The notes under the pieces were generated by a model. The model made no database searches. It saw only the letters and a list, made by a program, of their open reading frames with translations, and was not told the DNA's origin. From Nematopogon swammerdamellus (lineage: Eukaryota; Arthropoda; Insecta; Lepidoptera; Adelidae): DNA of 64,000 nt. Position numbers and translations under genes: made by a program. Location of the stretch: contig OX336345.1 of assembly GCA_946902875.1 (NCBI GenBank), positions 4,247,395-4,311,394 on the forward strand, given 5' to 3'. Each line of letters starts with the position of its first letter. The stretch's first letter is position 1. Shown here in pieces: positions 9,250 to 19,078 of the stretch.

Positions 9250-9593
9250 CATCACCTACAACGTCCGTGATGTCAGCCCATAACACCAGTGCCATGTCAG
9301 TGCTTCCCCCTTTGATCGTGCTGACTACACTGAACTGGTCGGAAAACACAAACTATTTACATAGCCGTTTCGACCGACGTTTAATTCAGTGCGGTGGTAC
9401 CAACCCGGGAAGGTTAAACCCTACCACCAAGTAAAATTACGAGGGAAGGGACTTACAGTTTTACGAGGAATCCGAACCTTGGTCAGCCTCCAACGGTCAG
9501 CGGTCACCCATCTAAGCACTGACCGCACCCAGCGTTGCTTAAAATTCAATAGCGACAGTTGACTGTCTGCACCACTGAGCTATCGAAGCTGAC
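9249..9593 (-). mobile_element. S1 SINE lacking its tail
   Basis: Begins at ACATCACCTACAACGTCCG without the A tail and ends at the head (CACTGAGCTATCGAAGCTGAC). A small deletion removes part of the CACCGGGTGAACTAGGTG segment. Confidence 0.8.
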
Positions 9594-9685
9594 GTGGTCC
9601 TATTTTAATTGGGTCAAGATCGGATTGGAAAGCGAGTACATCAATAGCAAAAAATAACTAAAAAAAAACTGTGAAATAAAAAAAA

Positions 9686-10050
9686 AAGTTTTAAAAAACA
9701 TAAAACCGACTTCCTAAAAAAAGTAAAACTAAAAAACTATTTAAAATAAAAATATAAAAACCGCCTTCAAAAATATATGAAATAAAAACCTAAAAAAAAA
9801 AACGAACCCTAGAGTTGAAGGCGGTGCTAAAGCAAGCAAAATGATGCATGAAAGAAAACATGAGCGGATGATAATATCCTTTGTGATTTGTGTAGCCTTT
9901 TTAGCACCGCCTTCAACTCTAGGGTTGGTTTTTTTTTTTAGGTTTTTATTTCATATATTTTTGAAGGCGGTTTTTATATTTTTATTTTAAATAGTTTTTT
10001 AGTTTTACTTTTTTTAGGAAGTCGGTTTTATGTTTTTTAAAACTTTTTTT
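9686..10050. repeat. Large near-perfect foldback
   Basis: Left arm 9686-9837 and right arm 9899-10050 are reverse complements of about 150 bp with very few differences, separated by about 60 bp (CAAGCAAAATGATGCATGAA ...). The arms carry AAAACCGACTTCC, AAAACCGCCTTCAAAAATAT and GAAGGCGGTGCTAAA, the motifs of the ACCGACTTCC repeat family, so the structure looks like a recent head-to-head duplication of that element's end. Confidence 0.85.
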
Positions 10051-10110
10051 TTTTATAGTCGGATAGTGCAAGCTCTTGACGGACGACTCGATGGGGGAAA
10101 AAAATTCAAA

Positions 10111-10264
10111 GTTTTTTTTAATGGAAATTGACACGGTTGGCTACATCACCTACAACATCCGTGAAGTCAGCTCATAACACCGGGTGAACTAAGTGCCATG
10201 TCAGTGCTCCCCTTTATTTCATGTCGGCTAAACTGAACAGGACGGAAAACACGAACTATTTATC
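10111..10264 (-). mobile_element. S1 SINE, tail half
   Basis: T-run, GGAAATTGACACGGTTGGCT, the TACAACATCCGTGAAGTCAG block, and GACGGAAAACACGAACTATT, then the match stops. Head and core are absent. Confidence 0.8.
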
Positions 10265-10432
10265 ATTTTTTCCAAAGTTTGGCAATATGGCTCCAGGCGG
10301 GCGCCATTTTGAATTTTTCGGCCGCGCCGTTTTGAAAATCTAGCCTATGAGACGCGAACTATCTATCGAGAAGCATCTAACCATGCTTTGTTATGTTAAG
10401 TTGATTAAGTAAGTATGTGCGAGAATAAATGA

Positions 10433-10585
10433 CCACACATACAAAGAATACATACATACACACCACACGCTGTATCCCGACAATCAGAGTAAGCGGAGTA
10501 ATCGGCTGTTGTGCTGCAAGTACTCTGGTAAATTACAGCACAACACCGGCCACCACGTTTAGCAAAGTATTCGGACAAAATACAG
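10433..10585 (-). mobile_element. S3 repeat, (TATG)n end
   Basis: Minus orientation: ACATACATACA simple repeat, CACCACACGCTGTATCCCG, GTGCTGCAAGTACTCTGG, CACGTTTAGCAAAGTATTCGG. The remainder of S3 is missing. Confidence 0.8.
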
Positions 10586-10664
10586 AATACATAGGTACGC
10601 ACGCTGCCAAAATGATAACCGTCCTTTTGGCTTCGCCGTAGTCGGGTAAAAATTAGATACGTGC

Positions 10665-11050
10665 GATCTAGAACCACTGCAACTCCGTAGGGATGTCGGC
10701 TCCCTTAAGTGTGTTCTAACGCTTATTCCATGGGGAGTGCTCGGAGGAGCTGTTAATCACGATCCCGCCGTCACCTTTCCACCTCCGCACCACGCGCAAC
10801 GTGCAGGGATTGCATCCCTAAACGCTGGACTTACCGCGGATGTGTACCAACTGGTTCTGTAGACCTTTCCTCTACAGAACCAATAAACTCTGGAACGCCC
10901 TCCCTGCCCATATATTTCCCCCCAAGTACAGTCTCGGGTCCTTTAAGAGGGCGTGAATAGGCATCTGTCAGGCCGGTATGGCATACAACGGAGTGACGAT
11001 AGGCGTCGCTAGACACCTTAAGGTTGGGTAGGCGTCACATATCGCCCTTT
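10665..11050 (+). mobile_element. LINE-J 3' end (RT C-terminus), degenerate
   Basis: Corresponds, in opposite orientation, to 28150-28620: TAGGGATGTCGGCT, ATTCCATGGGGAGTGCTCGG, the CCACCTCCGCACCAC region, and CTCTGGAACGCCCTCC (LWNALP in translation). It ends with GCGTCGCTAGACACCTTA, shared with 53855-54015. Several stops and frameshifts are present, so it is a dead fragment. Confidence 0.7.
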
Positions 11051-11192
11051 CAATGAAAAACAAATATTTTCATCAGGACTATTCAAGGGACCTTGTGACA
11101 GCTGTCATTCATTATAATCAAGCCATTCACTTTACAGACTATAATATTGTAGTGTAGTATTAATATTGTTCGTAAAATAATTTTTGATAATT

Positions 11193-11250
11193 GGGTTTAT
11201 CAATTTTTATCAATTTTTATCAATTTTATCAATTTGGGTTTATCAATTTT
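11193..11250. repeat. TTTATCAATT-type short tandem repeat
   Basis: GGGTTTATCAATTTTTATCA at 11203 is followed by further TTTATCAATT units with some variation in spacing, over about 55 bp. Confidence 0.75.
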
Positions 11251-11815
11251 TCTTGTAATGTATAAACCAGCTGCAACGTCAAATATCAATAAGTATGTTT
11301 ATAGGCAATTGAAAAAAAAAAGTAGAGAACTATTTAAATTAAAAAAAGTAACCAAATTTTTAGGGGTGACCCAGGGGACATTTTTGTTCCCAGTTTTGTA
11401 TGAGAAAAAGGGGTTGTCTCAGGGTAACCAATATTTAAAAAAAAATACTCAACATAATTTGTGCAGCTTCTTTCTTTTTAATCAATTACTTATCGGAGAG
11501 TTGCTGTTATCTATTAAAATAAGGTGAATTTATCAAGATAATATCGTGTTTTCAAACAGATACCAAAAACAGGAAACAGTTGATCCACCCAATTATGTTT
11601 ACAGAGGTTTAAAGACTGAATATAAATAAGGGGTTGTCTGTCAGTTTTAAGTACTCAATAAAAATGTTCGATAATTTCATAAATTAGAACATGTTTACTT
11701 ATTAGAATAAACTCTACCAAGGAACCGAAGAAGAAACCGCAATGTAAGCAAGCTTTAGTTGTAACTACTGAGTTATATCTTAACTGTATTTTTACTTCCG
11801 CCTTAAAAATACAAT
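11251..11815. other. AT-rich unique stretch
   Basis: No recognised family. A short plus-strand open frame exists but is lysine-rich, low-complexity and unsupported. Confidence 0.4.
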
Positions 11816-12219
11816 GCGGCGGGTGGACGAGTGGTTTGGGCATTGGCTTCTCATGCGAGAGGTCCTGGGTTCGAATCCGGTCGGCGTGTACCAATGAGTT
11901 TTTTTCTGACGCAAACATTTACGTGCCTACCTACACCTGCTGCTTCACCGTTCGGAACCGGTGTAAAACTGTAGGTCCCTTCCCTTGCCCCTTACTAGGT
12001 GGTAGGCTCAAATTGTAGCCGACTGGGTTGGTACCACCGTACTGGATGTAAGATGGCCGCATAGCAGCCTCGGTTGTGTCCTCCTCTAGTCCAGTATAGC
12101 CAGCTATCCAGGGAAGTCTCCAGTATGGCACTTACCATCTCGGAGGTGATATTGGCTGGTCGGAGCATGCGCTTTGGCCCCTCCGACTCCGCCACCCATA
12201 CCGGATTACATAAAAAAAA
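11816..12219 (+). mobile_element. S2 SINE, full length
   Basis: A tRNA-like head: GGTGGACGAGTGGTTTGGGC (A-box region) and GGGTTCGAATCC (a perfect B-box) at about 11868. Then the shared core (AACTGTAGGTCCCTTCCCTT, ACTAGGTGGTAG, GGTTGGTACCACC), the body (AGTCCAGTATAGCC, GAGGTGATATTGGCTGG) and the end CACCCATACCGGATTACATA plus an A-run. The head resembles tRNAs whose anticodon loop reads TCTCATGC. About 400 bp, transcribed by RNA polymerase III in its active form. Confidence 0.9.
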
Positions 12220-12339
12220 AACAATAATCTCTAAACGGTCATAAACAGTAAAGAAATTTAAGTTGTACTGAACACGGCAGGTAGACCTTATTTATTCCTC
12301 GAAGACCGAACATGCAACTAAATACATTGTAATTTTTTT

Positions 12340-12482
12340 TTTATAGAAAACGGGTCACGTTGCGCCGAGCCACCCGCAAGGTGTCTAACGATGCCCATGG
12401 ACATTCGTCACTGTGACCATTCGTGACCCTTAAAAATTGGTTTATGAAATGAAATGCAGTGAAATTAAATGAAATATTATAT
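12340..12482. other. Poly-T-led repeat fragment
   Basis: TTTTTTTTTATAGAAAACGG followed by GCGCCGAGCCACCCGC and GATGCCCATGGACATTCG looks like the A-tailed end of another retroposon on the minus strand, but I see no second copy in this window. Confidence 0.3.
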
Positions 12483-12638
12483 TGGGGCCGGTACTTTAAA
12501 AGAATAGCCCCACTGCATCTGTAGCCGGCACGACCGAAGGGAAGCACTGACGTGGCACCAAATTCACCCGGTGTTATGGGCTGACATCACGGATGTTGTA
12601 GGTGATGTAGCCAACCGTGTCAGTTTCCATAAAAAAAT
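12483..12638 (+). mobile_element. S3-head/S1-tail chimera, short form
   Basis: GGGGCCGGTACTTTAAAAGA and CCCCACTGCATCT are the S3 head. The sequence then switches to GTAGCCGGCACGACCGAAGG, the S1 body, and ends CAGTTTCCATAAAAAAATTA. Same pairing as the three longer chimeras but with a different, internally deleted junction. Confidence 0.75.
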
Positions 12639-12639
12639 T

Positions 12640-13254
12640 AATAAAAAAAAAATATGTTTTTTCGGTTGAATTTTTAATTTGTTGATGCCACGATGTTCTT
12701 TGCGCTTTATTGAATCATTACTTTTGATATAAAAAATAAATAAGGTACTTATAGATTTAACTGTCCTTATTACAACAAACAAATCATTGTAAAAATCTGA
12801 TAAGGTTTAGGGGTCGGGAAAACATAAGTGCCGATAGACAAATTTTGACGTACACAAAGGGTAAGGGTCACAAAAGGCGAGTTTAATGCCTTGCGGCATT
12901 CTTTACGCTGGGAAGTGGAAAGCACTTAGAGGCGGACATTGCAGTACACGGTCCGCTCTTAAGCGTTTTCAGTTTAGTGTTTAGTTTAGTGTTAACGTGA
13001 AACCTATAACCAAGCTTTTACATAGCTCGCTTTGTTGCGAACCATTGTAAATGGTCTCAGAAACAAAGAAAATGGCAATAAGGAGAGAGCACGTTACAAA
13101 ATAGAAAGAGCCGAGCTAATGGGATCAGTAAAACGTTTCGAGCACCTGAATGTGCGCTGCGCCAATTGCGCGTAACGTGTGCGCAGTATAACATACTTTA
13201 CTTTGTAATACTAACAGTTTATATGATTAAATTTTCTTAAGACGTAATGAGTTC
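12640..13254. other. Unique stretch
   Basis: AT-rich, with a small palindrome AATGCCTTGCGGCATT at 12884. No gene recognised. Confidence 0.4.
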
Positions 13255-13505
13255 CAGGGGTTCCCAACCCAGCCCTGCGAAAGTTATAAAGGTACCTATA
13301 AAGATAGTTCTAGGTTATTTTTAGATTAATAAATATTTTAAAATAAATAAAACCTTTCATTAGTTGTACATTTAGTTTATTTCAATGCCATAAATCGCCG
13401 TCTTAATACATGAAATATTGCCCTAGAAATTAATACAACTTAGGCACAAATAAATTTAAACATAATGACGGGATGCTAGTTTAATTAAAAGGTTGGGAAT
13501 CCCTA
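13255..13505. mobile_element. hAT-like MITE
   Basis: CAGGGGTTCCCAACC at the left end faces GGTTGGGAATCCCTA at the right end. The AT-rich interior lacks coding potential. Ends of this kind are typical of hAT elements. An exact 8-bp duplication was not found, so the copy is probably old. Confidence 0.7.
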
Positions 13506-13807
13506 ATGTAGACTAGTCGTCTCTATTCCTACCTTTAATAAAATGCAAGTACTGCCGCCTGTATTCGTGCTTAAATTCGAGAACGACTAAACCGATTGAC
13601 ACGGTACTTAATTTTATTGTAAATAATGTTGAACTGCTCATATGGCATAGAATTTAGTGTAAATGTTGACGATATATAGCACGATGGATTTTCCACATAC
13701 AACGCTCGCTGAAATAAAATACTTTTGACTTTGACTTCACTTTATGGTCGTATATCAGAAAATATCGGTCCCAGCGACTTATGCTTATATAACCCATTAT
13801 CCGTCCA
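13506..13807. other. Degenerate LINE or Helitron remnants
   Basis: CTGAAATAAAATACTTTTGACTTTGAC (about 13710-13736, overlapping short repeats) resembles a LINE 3' tail with TTTGAC repeats. The upstream part is unplaced. Confidence 0.3.
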
Positions 13808-13912
13808 CTTCTATGTAATGGTCCGCTTAAAGGGAACTACTGACATGGCACCTAGTACATCGAGGTGTTGGGCTGACTTCACGAGTGTAGTTAGGTGATG
13901 TAGCCAACCAAT
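13808..13912 (+). mobile_element. S1 SINE tail, diverged
   Basis: GGGAACTACTGACATGGCAC, GGTGTTGGGCTGAC and AGGTGATGTAGCCAACC match the S1 body. The A tail and all upstream parts are missing. Confidence 0.65.
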
Positions 13913-14215
13913 ACTAAAACGAGTGAAAGGAACCACTGATATAAATAGTAGGTACTAGATGAACATTTCTCATACATCACTCCCGAAAAAACATGTCAAG
14001 GACTAAAGAAGCTTATAAGCTGATTTCATAATGACTGATGCTTCTGTTGTATGGCTCACCTTATCGTCTTATGTCCACAAATACGCGTGTGAGGAGCATT
14101 ATCGCATCCAATGCATGAGATGGCTTGTTGTGCGATCGTTTTAAAGGATTCACGGTGACAATTGTGCGTGCACCCACATTTTTTTTCCCGACAGGTAAGT
14201 TCCCTGTAGAAAATA

Positions 14216-14348
14216 ATGCGTTTCAAGCTTTAGAAAGTGACAATAGGGGTTGTAGAGTGTCGTCCCTGTCGCACGAACTCGCACGTCTCTCTGCGACAGG
14301 GACGACGCTCTACAATCGGATTGTCTCATTCTAAAGCTCGACACGCAT
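14216..14348. mobile_element. 133-bp palindromic MITE with TA duplication
   Basis: ATGCGTTTCAAGCTTTAGAA at the left is mirrored by TTCTAAAGCTCGACACGCAT at the right; the inner arms TAGAGTGTCGTCCCTGTCGC and TGCGACAGGGACGACGCTCT close an 18-nt loop. TA flanks both ends (14214-14215, 14349-14350), as for Tc1/mariner-type elements. The inner hairpin and loop are shared with 32741-32869. Confidence 0.85.
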
Positions 14349-14351
14349 TAT

Positions 14352-14611
14352 GTGCTGCACGAGAGTTGTAACAAGTTTCATTGCGGTTTTCCGCTTCTAG
14401 TGTTTAGTTCGGTGAAATTAACAAAATTAAATGTGAATGCATGTAAAAATACATTTTACTTGAATCGAAATTCAATCACAGACAATTTACGTTTCCTCGA
14501 AGAGGCGCCAACCAAGCTTTGTTCCTATTACTGGGCTGTTTCCAAACACGAATTGACCCACAAATATCGCGTGACGGACAAAAAGCTATTACAATGCAAC
14601 GCCGAGTAGTA
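14352..14611. other. Unlabelled 260 bp
   Basis: An open frame of 85 codons with no recognisable domain spans most of it. Nothing supports it as a gene, and no copy was seen elsewhere in the window. Confidence 0.3.
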
Positions 14612-14820
14612 CAGGGTGTCCCAGATCTACCGCATCCAAATCCAACAGTTTATTGCCAAAATTTATAGCACGATACATAATAAAAATATATTAATATATT
14701 GAGCACTAAAGATATTATATCTATGTATGTATCAATTTCTGTCTATGCTCGAGCAAGACGCTAGACTCTCGCCTGTAACGCATCAGAATATTCCTTAGCT
14801 CATAAAGGGTTATAAATGTT
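14612..14820 (+). mobile_element. Left end of a CAGGGTGT element
   Basis: CAGGGTGTCCCAGATC at 14612, preceded by TA, is the inverted partner of GATCTGGTACACCCTG at 19298-19313, followed by TA. The pair would bracket about 4.7 kb that includes LINE-C and other insertions. The first 11 bases equal the ends of the MITE at 38757-39151. Confidence 0.5.
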
Positions 14821-14822
14821 AG

Positions 14823-17654
14823 ATTTTTCTAAATGTTAGATCCTTACGAACGGGCTTCGATCAACTTTATGCCACAATTTTGAATGAAAAAATGGATTGT
14901 CTCATGTTGAACGAAACGTGGATATTAGACGGCGAAGAAAATAATGCGGAATACCAGATCGGCGGCTACACACTCGTGCACCGGGCGCGGCGCGGCGGCG
15001 CGCGGGGCGGAGGCGTTTCAGCCTACGTGCGCTCGCACTTACAGTGCGCGGTCGTTGACCCGCCACGACACGACTTAGAACAAATGTGGCTTCAAATAAA
15101 ATTTTGTAAATCTACCTGCATTATCGGCTCCGTGTACCGCCCGCCGTCGCTAAATGCCTACAGCGCTATAGATAGGCTGTCCGATGTTTTGTCTGCGCTC
15201 GTTCCAACTGTCGATTATTTTTTCTTCTTAGGTGACCTCAATATAAATCACTTAGACACCAATAACAACGTCGTAAAAACCACGATCAATTGTTTTGGCC
15301 AATATGACCTCATCCAAACGATAAAAGAACCTACCCGTATTACAGATGTGTCCAGTACGTTGATCGATGTTATGTACACTAACGCAACTTTCCAGGCAGA
15401 CTCCGCGAAAATTCTTCACAATTCAGATCTGAGCGATCACGGAATGATCTTAGCTGTATTCAAAATTGCAATTGCAAAACCTAGCTCCCGTAAAGTAACC
15501 GGCCGATCGCTTCGGAATGTAGATCTTAAACTCCTCGAGAACCACTGTGAAGAGTCGCCTTGGCACAGGGTTCCGGGGGACGACGTCGACTGTACCGTTT
15601 CCAACTTCTCGAAATTAATGACACTATTATTTGATGTGCACGCCCCTGTTTCTACGCGTATATGCAAATCGACGACCTTGCCGTGGTACACTCATAATAT
15701 CCGCCAAATGATTGAAACCAGGGACAAAGCGGGCGCGCGCGCACGCCGCACCGGGAAACCGGAGCACGTTAGATTCTATAAGGACTTACGCAATAGCGTT
15801 TCGACTTCAATTAAGTACGAGAAGTTGGCTTTTATGGAATTTAACGTGAATCGGAATAAATGGAACCCTAAGCTCTTGTGGAAGAGTTTGAAGAGTTCAG
15901 GCAATGTAGGCAAAGCAGAGACACAGATACCTATACATTTACGGGATCCGCAGGAACTCAACAAACGCTTTCTAACCCTACCGGTCAGCAAGGGGGCGAG
16001 CTCCCTTCTTAAAGAGTATTATGCCAATAGTTACTACCTACATAATATATCACTCTCTCTTACCCAGTTTTCATTTAGGTGTGTGGATCAGGTTACTGTT
16101 GGCAAAATTATCAATAAAATAAAATCGAATGCTCTAGGAGTCGACCAAATTAGTATAGACATGATCAAATTAACCCTCCCCCATACCTTAGATACCATCA
16201 CATTCCTTATTAATCAATGTATTGAGACGGGGCAGTTCCCGAAATTATGGAAGACGTCTTATGTCACTCCTATTCCGAAGAAAGCAGTGGTGGCCGACTA
16301 TAAGGACCTTCGTCCAATCAGTATCCTACCAGCGCTATCGAAGGTGTTGGAACGGGTTATGGCATCTCAATTAACGCCTTACCTCATAGACAACGAAATC
16401 ATTCCTGAATGCCAGTCCGGATTCCGTCGCGGGCGCGGTACCAGCACACCGTTGTTGAGTGTAGTCGATGACGCGTTGTCCGCCGCCGACCTGGGCTGCG
16501 TGACGGTCCTGGTCCTTCTAGACTACTCCCGAGCGTTCGATTGCCTGGATCACGAACTCCTCTTAGCCAAGCTCGCATACTATGGTGTCTCGGGCAACGC
16601 TAACTCTCTTATCCGTAGTTTTCTGACGGACAGATTACAAATAGTGCGCTGCCCCGACCCGAGCGGCGATCTTACAGAGTCATGCCCTGCTCCCGTAAAC
16701 AGGGGCTGTCCTCAAGGCTCCTGCCTCTCGCCCATACTGTACACCACCTTCACTGCTGACTACCCTAGTTGCCTTAAACATATGAAATGCGAGTTATTTG
16801 CCGATGACTCTCAACTCACACTGTCTTTCCTCCCGTCCGGAACTCCTGAAGCCGTCGTAAAGATAAACGAGGACCTTGAAACATCCTGGACCTGGTCAGA
16901 GCAGTGCGGTTTGGGCCTAAACCCGAGTAAAACCGTTATAGTTGTGCTGGGGAGCAAAAACGCAATAACTAAAATGATGCAATTCAATCCATGTTTTAAA
17001 TTAAATAACGTCCCCATACCCATCGCTGCGTCGGCCAGGGATCTCGGCGTGTTGATTGACGGTGGCTTGAGGTTTGAAGCTCACGTGGAGCAATTAATTC
17101 GTAGATCTTATGGCAAACTAAAGAGCTTATACAAATTTCGGAACAGCGTCAGTGTGGAGGTCCGGCGACAGTTGGCTGAATCTCTCGTCCTGTCAAACTT
17201 TAACTACTGTGACGTGGTATTCGGTCCTTGTATTCTCGAGAGGACGGCCAAACATATTCAGCGTGTCCAGAACTCGTGTGTGAGGTATTGCGAGCGGCCA
17301 AAGAGACGGGCTCGCATTACTCCCATTCTAAACAGGCTGGGCGCGCTGAATATGCGAAACCGGAGGCGCCTACACTTCTCGTGCCTAGTACATGCTGTTA
17401 TAAAAAAAAAACAACCTAAAACCTTGTACGAAAAACTCACCTGGCTGGGAGACTCGCATTGCTATGGCACGAGATCTGTGGGTAAACTGCTGGCAGCTCC
17501 TAAGCACAGAGGTGCCGCATTTGAAGGTTCCTTCAAATATGCGGCATCTCGGTGTTGGAACGACCTCCCGCCTCCTCTCAGAGAGATTACCAACTATGGT
17601 ACGTTCAAACGTAAAGTGAGAAAATATATATTTGCCCAGCAGTTAAACATGTAA
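14823..17654 (+). CDS. LINE-C endonuclease/reverse transcriptase ORF2 (5'-truncated)
   Basis: A CR1/Jockey-group non-LTR retrotransposon protein. The frame opens after a TAG at 14820 with LNVRSL, the usual start of the apurinic-like endonuclease, and has no ATG there; the first in-frame ATG is at 14892. Numbering from TTG at 14880, the endonuclease motifs NETW (11-14), VYRPP (85-89), GDLNIN (118-123) and SDH (185-187) are all present. The RT follows with DYKDLRPIS, QSGFR, LLDYSRAFD (D about 548), GCPQGS and FADD (640-643), then a C-terminal region ending KYIFAQQLNM. No internal stop or frameshift is seen, so the copy is young. It would copy its RNA at nicked chromosomal DNA. ORF1 and the 5' UTR are absent, so this copy is unlikely to move on its own. 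Confidence 0.93.
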   Translation: MFLNVRSLRTGFDQLYATILNEKMDCLMLNETWILDGEENNAEYQIGGYTLVHRARRGGARGGGVSAYVRSHLQCAVVDPPRHDLEQMWLQIKFCKSTCIIGSVYRPPSLNAYSAIDRLSDVLSALVPTVDYFFFLGDLNINHLDTNNNVVKTTINCFGQYDLIQTIKEPTRITDVSSTLIDVMYTNATFQADSAKILHNSDLSDHGMILAVFKIAIAKPSSRKVTGRSLRNVDLKLLENHCEESPWHRVPGDDVDCTVSNFSKLMTLLFDVHAPVSTRICKSTTLPWYTHNIRQMIETRDKAGARARRTGKPEHVRFYKDLRNSVSTSIKYEKLAFMEFNVNRNKWNPKLLWKSLKSSGNVGKAETQIPIHLRDPQELNKRFLTLPVSKGASSLLKEYYANSYYLHNISLSLTQFSFRCVDQVTVGKIINKIKSNALGVDQISIDMIKLTLPHTLDTITFLINQCIETGQFPKLWKTSYVTPIPKKAVVADYKDLRPISILPALSKVLERVMASQLTPYLIDNEIIPECQSGFRRGRGTSTPLLSVVDDALSAADLGCVTVLVLLDYSRAFDCLDHELLLAKLAYYGVSGNANSLIRSFLTDRLQIVRCPDPSGDLTESCPAPVNRGCPQGSCLSPILYTTFTADYPSCLKHMKCELFADDSQLTLSFLPSGTPEAVVKINEDLETSWTWSEQCGLGLNPSKTVIVVLGSKNAITKMMQFNPCFKLNNVPIPIAASARDLGVLIDGGLRFEAHVEQLIRRSYGKLKSLYKFRNSVSVEVRRQLAESLVLSNFNYCDVVFGPCILERTAKHIQRVQNSCVRYCERPKRRARITPILNRLGALNMRNRRRLHFSCLVHAVIKKKQPKTLYEKLTWLGDSHCYGTRSVGKLLAAPKHRGAAFEGSFKYAASRCWNDLPPPLREITNYGTFKRKVRKYIFAQQLNM

Positions 17655-18070
17655 TTTAAGTATATAAAATGTTATTCGAAATTATGGCCTTATGCCCCTA
17701 AAATTGTTAATTGGACATGCAGACAGACAGACGGACGGACGAATGTATTGTGTATGTTGTGTTGTGTGCGCTTTATAACTGCGTTTATAACTGTTGTTAT
17801 TACTGTACCTATTTATTATCCTTTCCTCTGCTTACTGTGGTTAGATATTTATTGTTAGTCTGTTAGTTAAGTTAGTGTATTGCGTGCCTGGGCCTGACTT
17901 AAAATCAGCGTCCCTCTCATCAGCTCCAGGGCTCGGTGGGGAGGGACCAAGGCTGTGTCAGGTCCAATTTTTCTTGTCTATTATTGTTATAATATGTGTT
18001 ATAGGTATCGTCGTGTGTGTTAAACAAGAAAAATAAAACTTATTCATTTCATTTCATTTCATTTCATTTT
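14823..18070 (+). mobile_element. LINE-C retrotransposon, 5'-truncated copy
   Basis: Comprises the ORF2 (to 17654), a 3' UTR of about 400 bp with a CAGACAGACAGACGGACGGA tract and the block CTGGGCCTGACTTAAAATCA, then AATAAAACTTA and a (TTTCA)n-type terminal microsatellite at 18043-18070. The pentanucleotide tail instead of poly-A is usual for CR1-type elements. The last 185 bp recur, inverted, at 59205-59395. The clade call is inferred from motif style and tail. Confidence 0.85.
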
Positions 18071-18079
18071 ATAATAATA

Positions 18080-18207
18080 TCAATGGATAATTAAGCTAAA
18101 AAATCGTTATTATAAATTGTTCTAATCCGTCTTACAGTTTTCACGTTTTTCAAGATTTGATATCGTGCGTAATGATATATTTTTTTAATCAAAGACTAGA
18201 GTATCCT
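18080..18207. repeat. Left arm of an inverted repeat with 18700-18735
   Basis: CCGTCTTACAGTTTTCACGT at 18128 is nearly the complement of the segment ending AAACTATAAGACGG at 18731. The S3 at 18208 lies between them. Possibly the remnant of the host element of the CAGGGTGT ends. Confidence 0.5.
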
Positions 18208-18546
18208 TTGGGGCCGGTACTTAAAAAGAATAGCCCCACTGCGTCTCTCCCCGTGCATGTCGTAAAATGCGACTAAGGGATAAGGACAAGATGCCGTGCT
18301 AAAAGGCAACAGACAGGCCATCTCTCATCTTGGCATGGTTCTTCCATCCAGTCATGCAGCAGGTGGGTCTTCGTGCCTCACTTGCTGCTTGATTGTTATT
18401 TGTCCTAATACTTTGTTAAACGTATGGTCGGTGTTGTGCTGTAATTTACAAGAGTACTAGCAGCACAACACCGATTACTATGCTTATCAAATATGAGATT
18501 TTCGGGATACAGCGTGTGGTATGTATGTATGTATGTATGTATGTAT
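18208..18546 (+). mobile_element. S3 repeat, full length
   Basis: GGGGCCGGTACTTAAAAAGA at 18210, GATAAGGACAAGATGCCGTG, CAGCAGGTGGGTCTTCGTGC, CTGTAATTTACAAGAGTACT, GATACAGCGTGTGGTATGTA, then (TATG)n. The microsatellite end and the fixed start mark the element limits. Confidence 0.9.
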
Positions 18547-18744
18547 AAATAAAAGAATATACAAATTTCATACTAATCTAAATAATTTCAGCTTTTGAAA
18601 GAGGCAAAAACATTAGAGTTCCATAATATATTATTTGAAAAAAAAAAACTATTATTGTACGACAAAGCGCTCTTGGCATCCCACTTTGCGTTATAACATC
18701 CTGAAAAACGTGAAACTATAAGACGGATAAGAAAAATCATATAT

Positions 18745-19065
18745 ATTTTTTTTATGGAAACTGACACGGTTACATCACCTACTACATCCGTGATGTCAGC
18801 CCATAATACCTTGGTGAACTAGGTGCCATATCAGTGATTCGCTTCGTTCGTGCCGGCTACACTGAACTGGACGGAAAACATGGACTATTTACATAGCCGT
18901 TTCAACGGACATTTCATTCAGTGCGGTGCTACCAACCCGAGCGAGTCAAATCCTACCACCTAGTAAGGTAAGAAGGGGTCATATCCCTTAGTCGCCTTTT
19001 ACAACATACACGGGGAGAGATGCATTGGGCCTATTCTTTTAAAGTACCGGCCCCACACGGTACAA
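18745..19065 (-). mobile_element. S1-tail/S3-head chimeric SINE, second locus
   Basis: Same structure and same switch point as 5151-5466: S1 to CCTACCACCTAGTAAGGTAA, then GGGGTCATATCCCTTAGTCG to ACCGGCCCCACACGGTAC. It is followed by ACAAATATTGGTAAT, the unique flank of the 5.4-kb copy, so the two loci share an ancestor that includes flanking DNA. Confidence 0.8.
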
Positions 19066-19078
19066 ATATTGGTAATGG

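Noticed and set aside
11816..11885. A tRNA gene with a CAT anticodon
   Set aside because: A- and B-boxes are good, but the sequence continues into a conserved SINE body with an A tail and lacks a pairing acceptor stem; it is the head of an S2 SINE.
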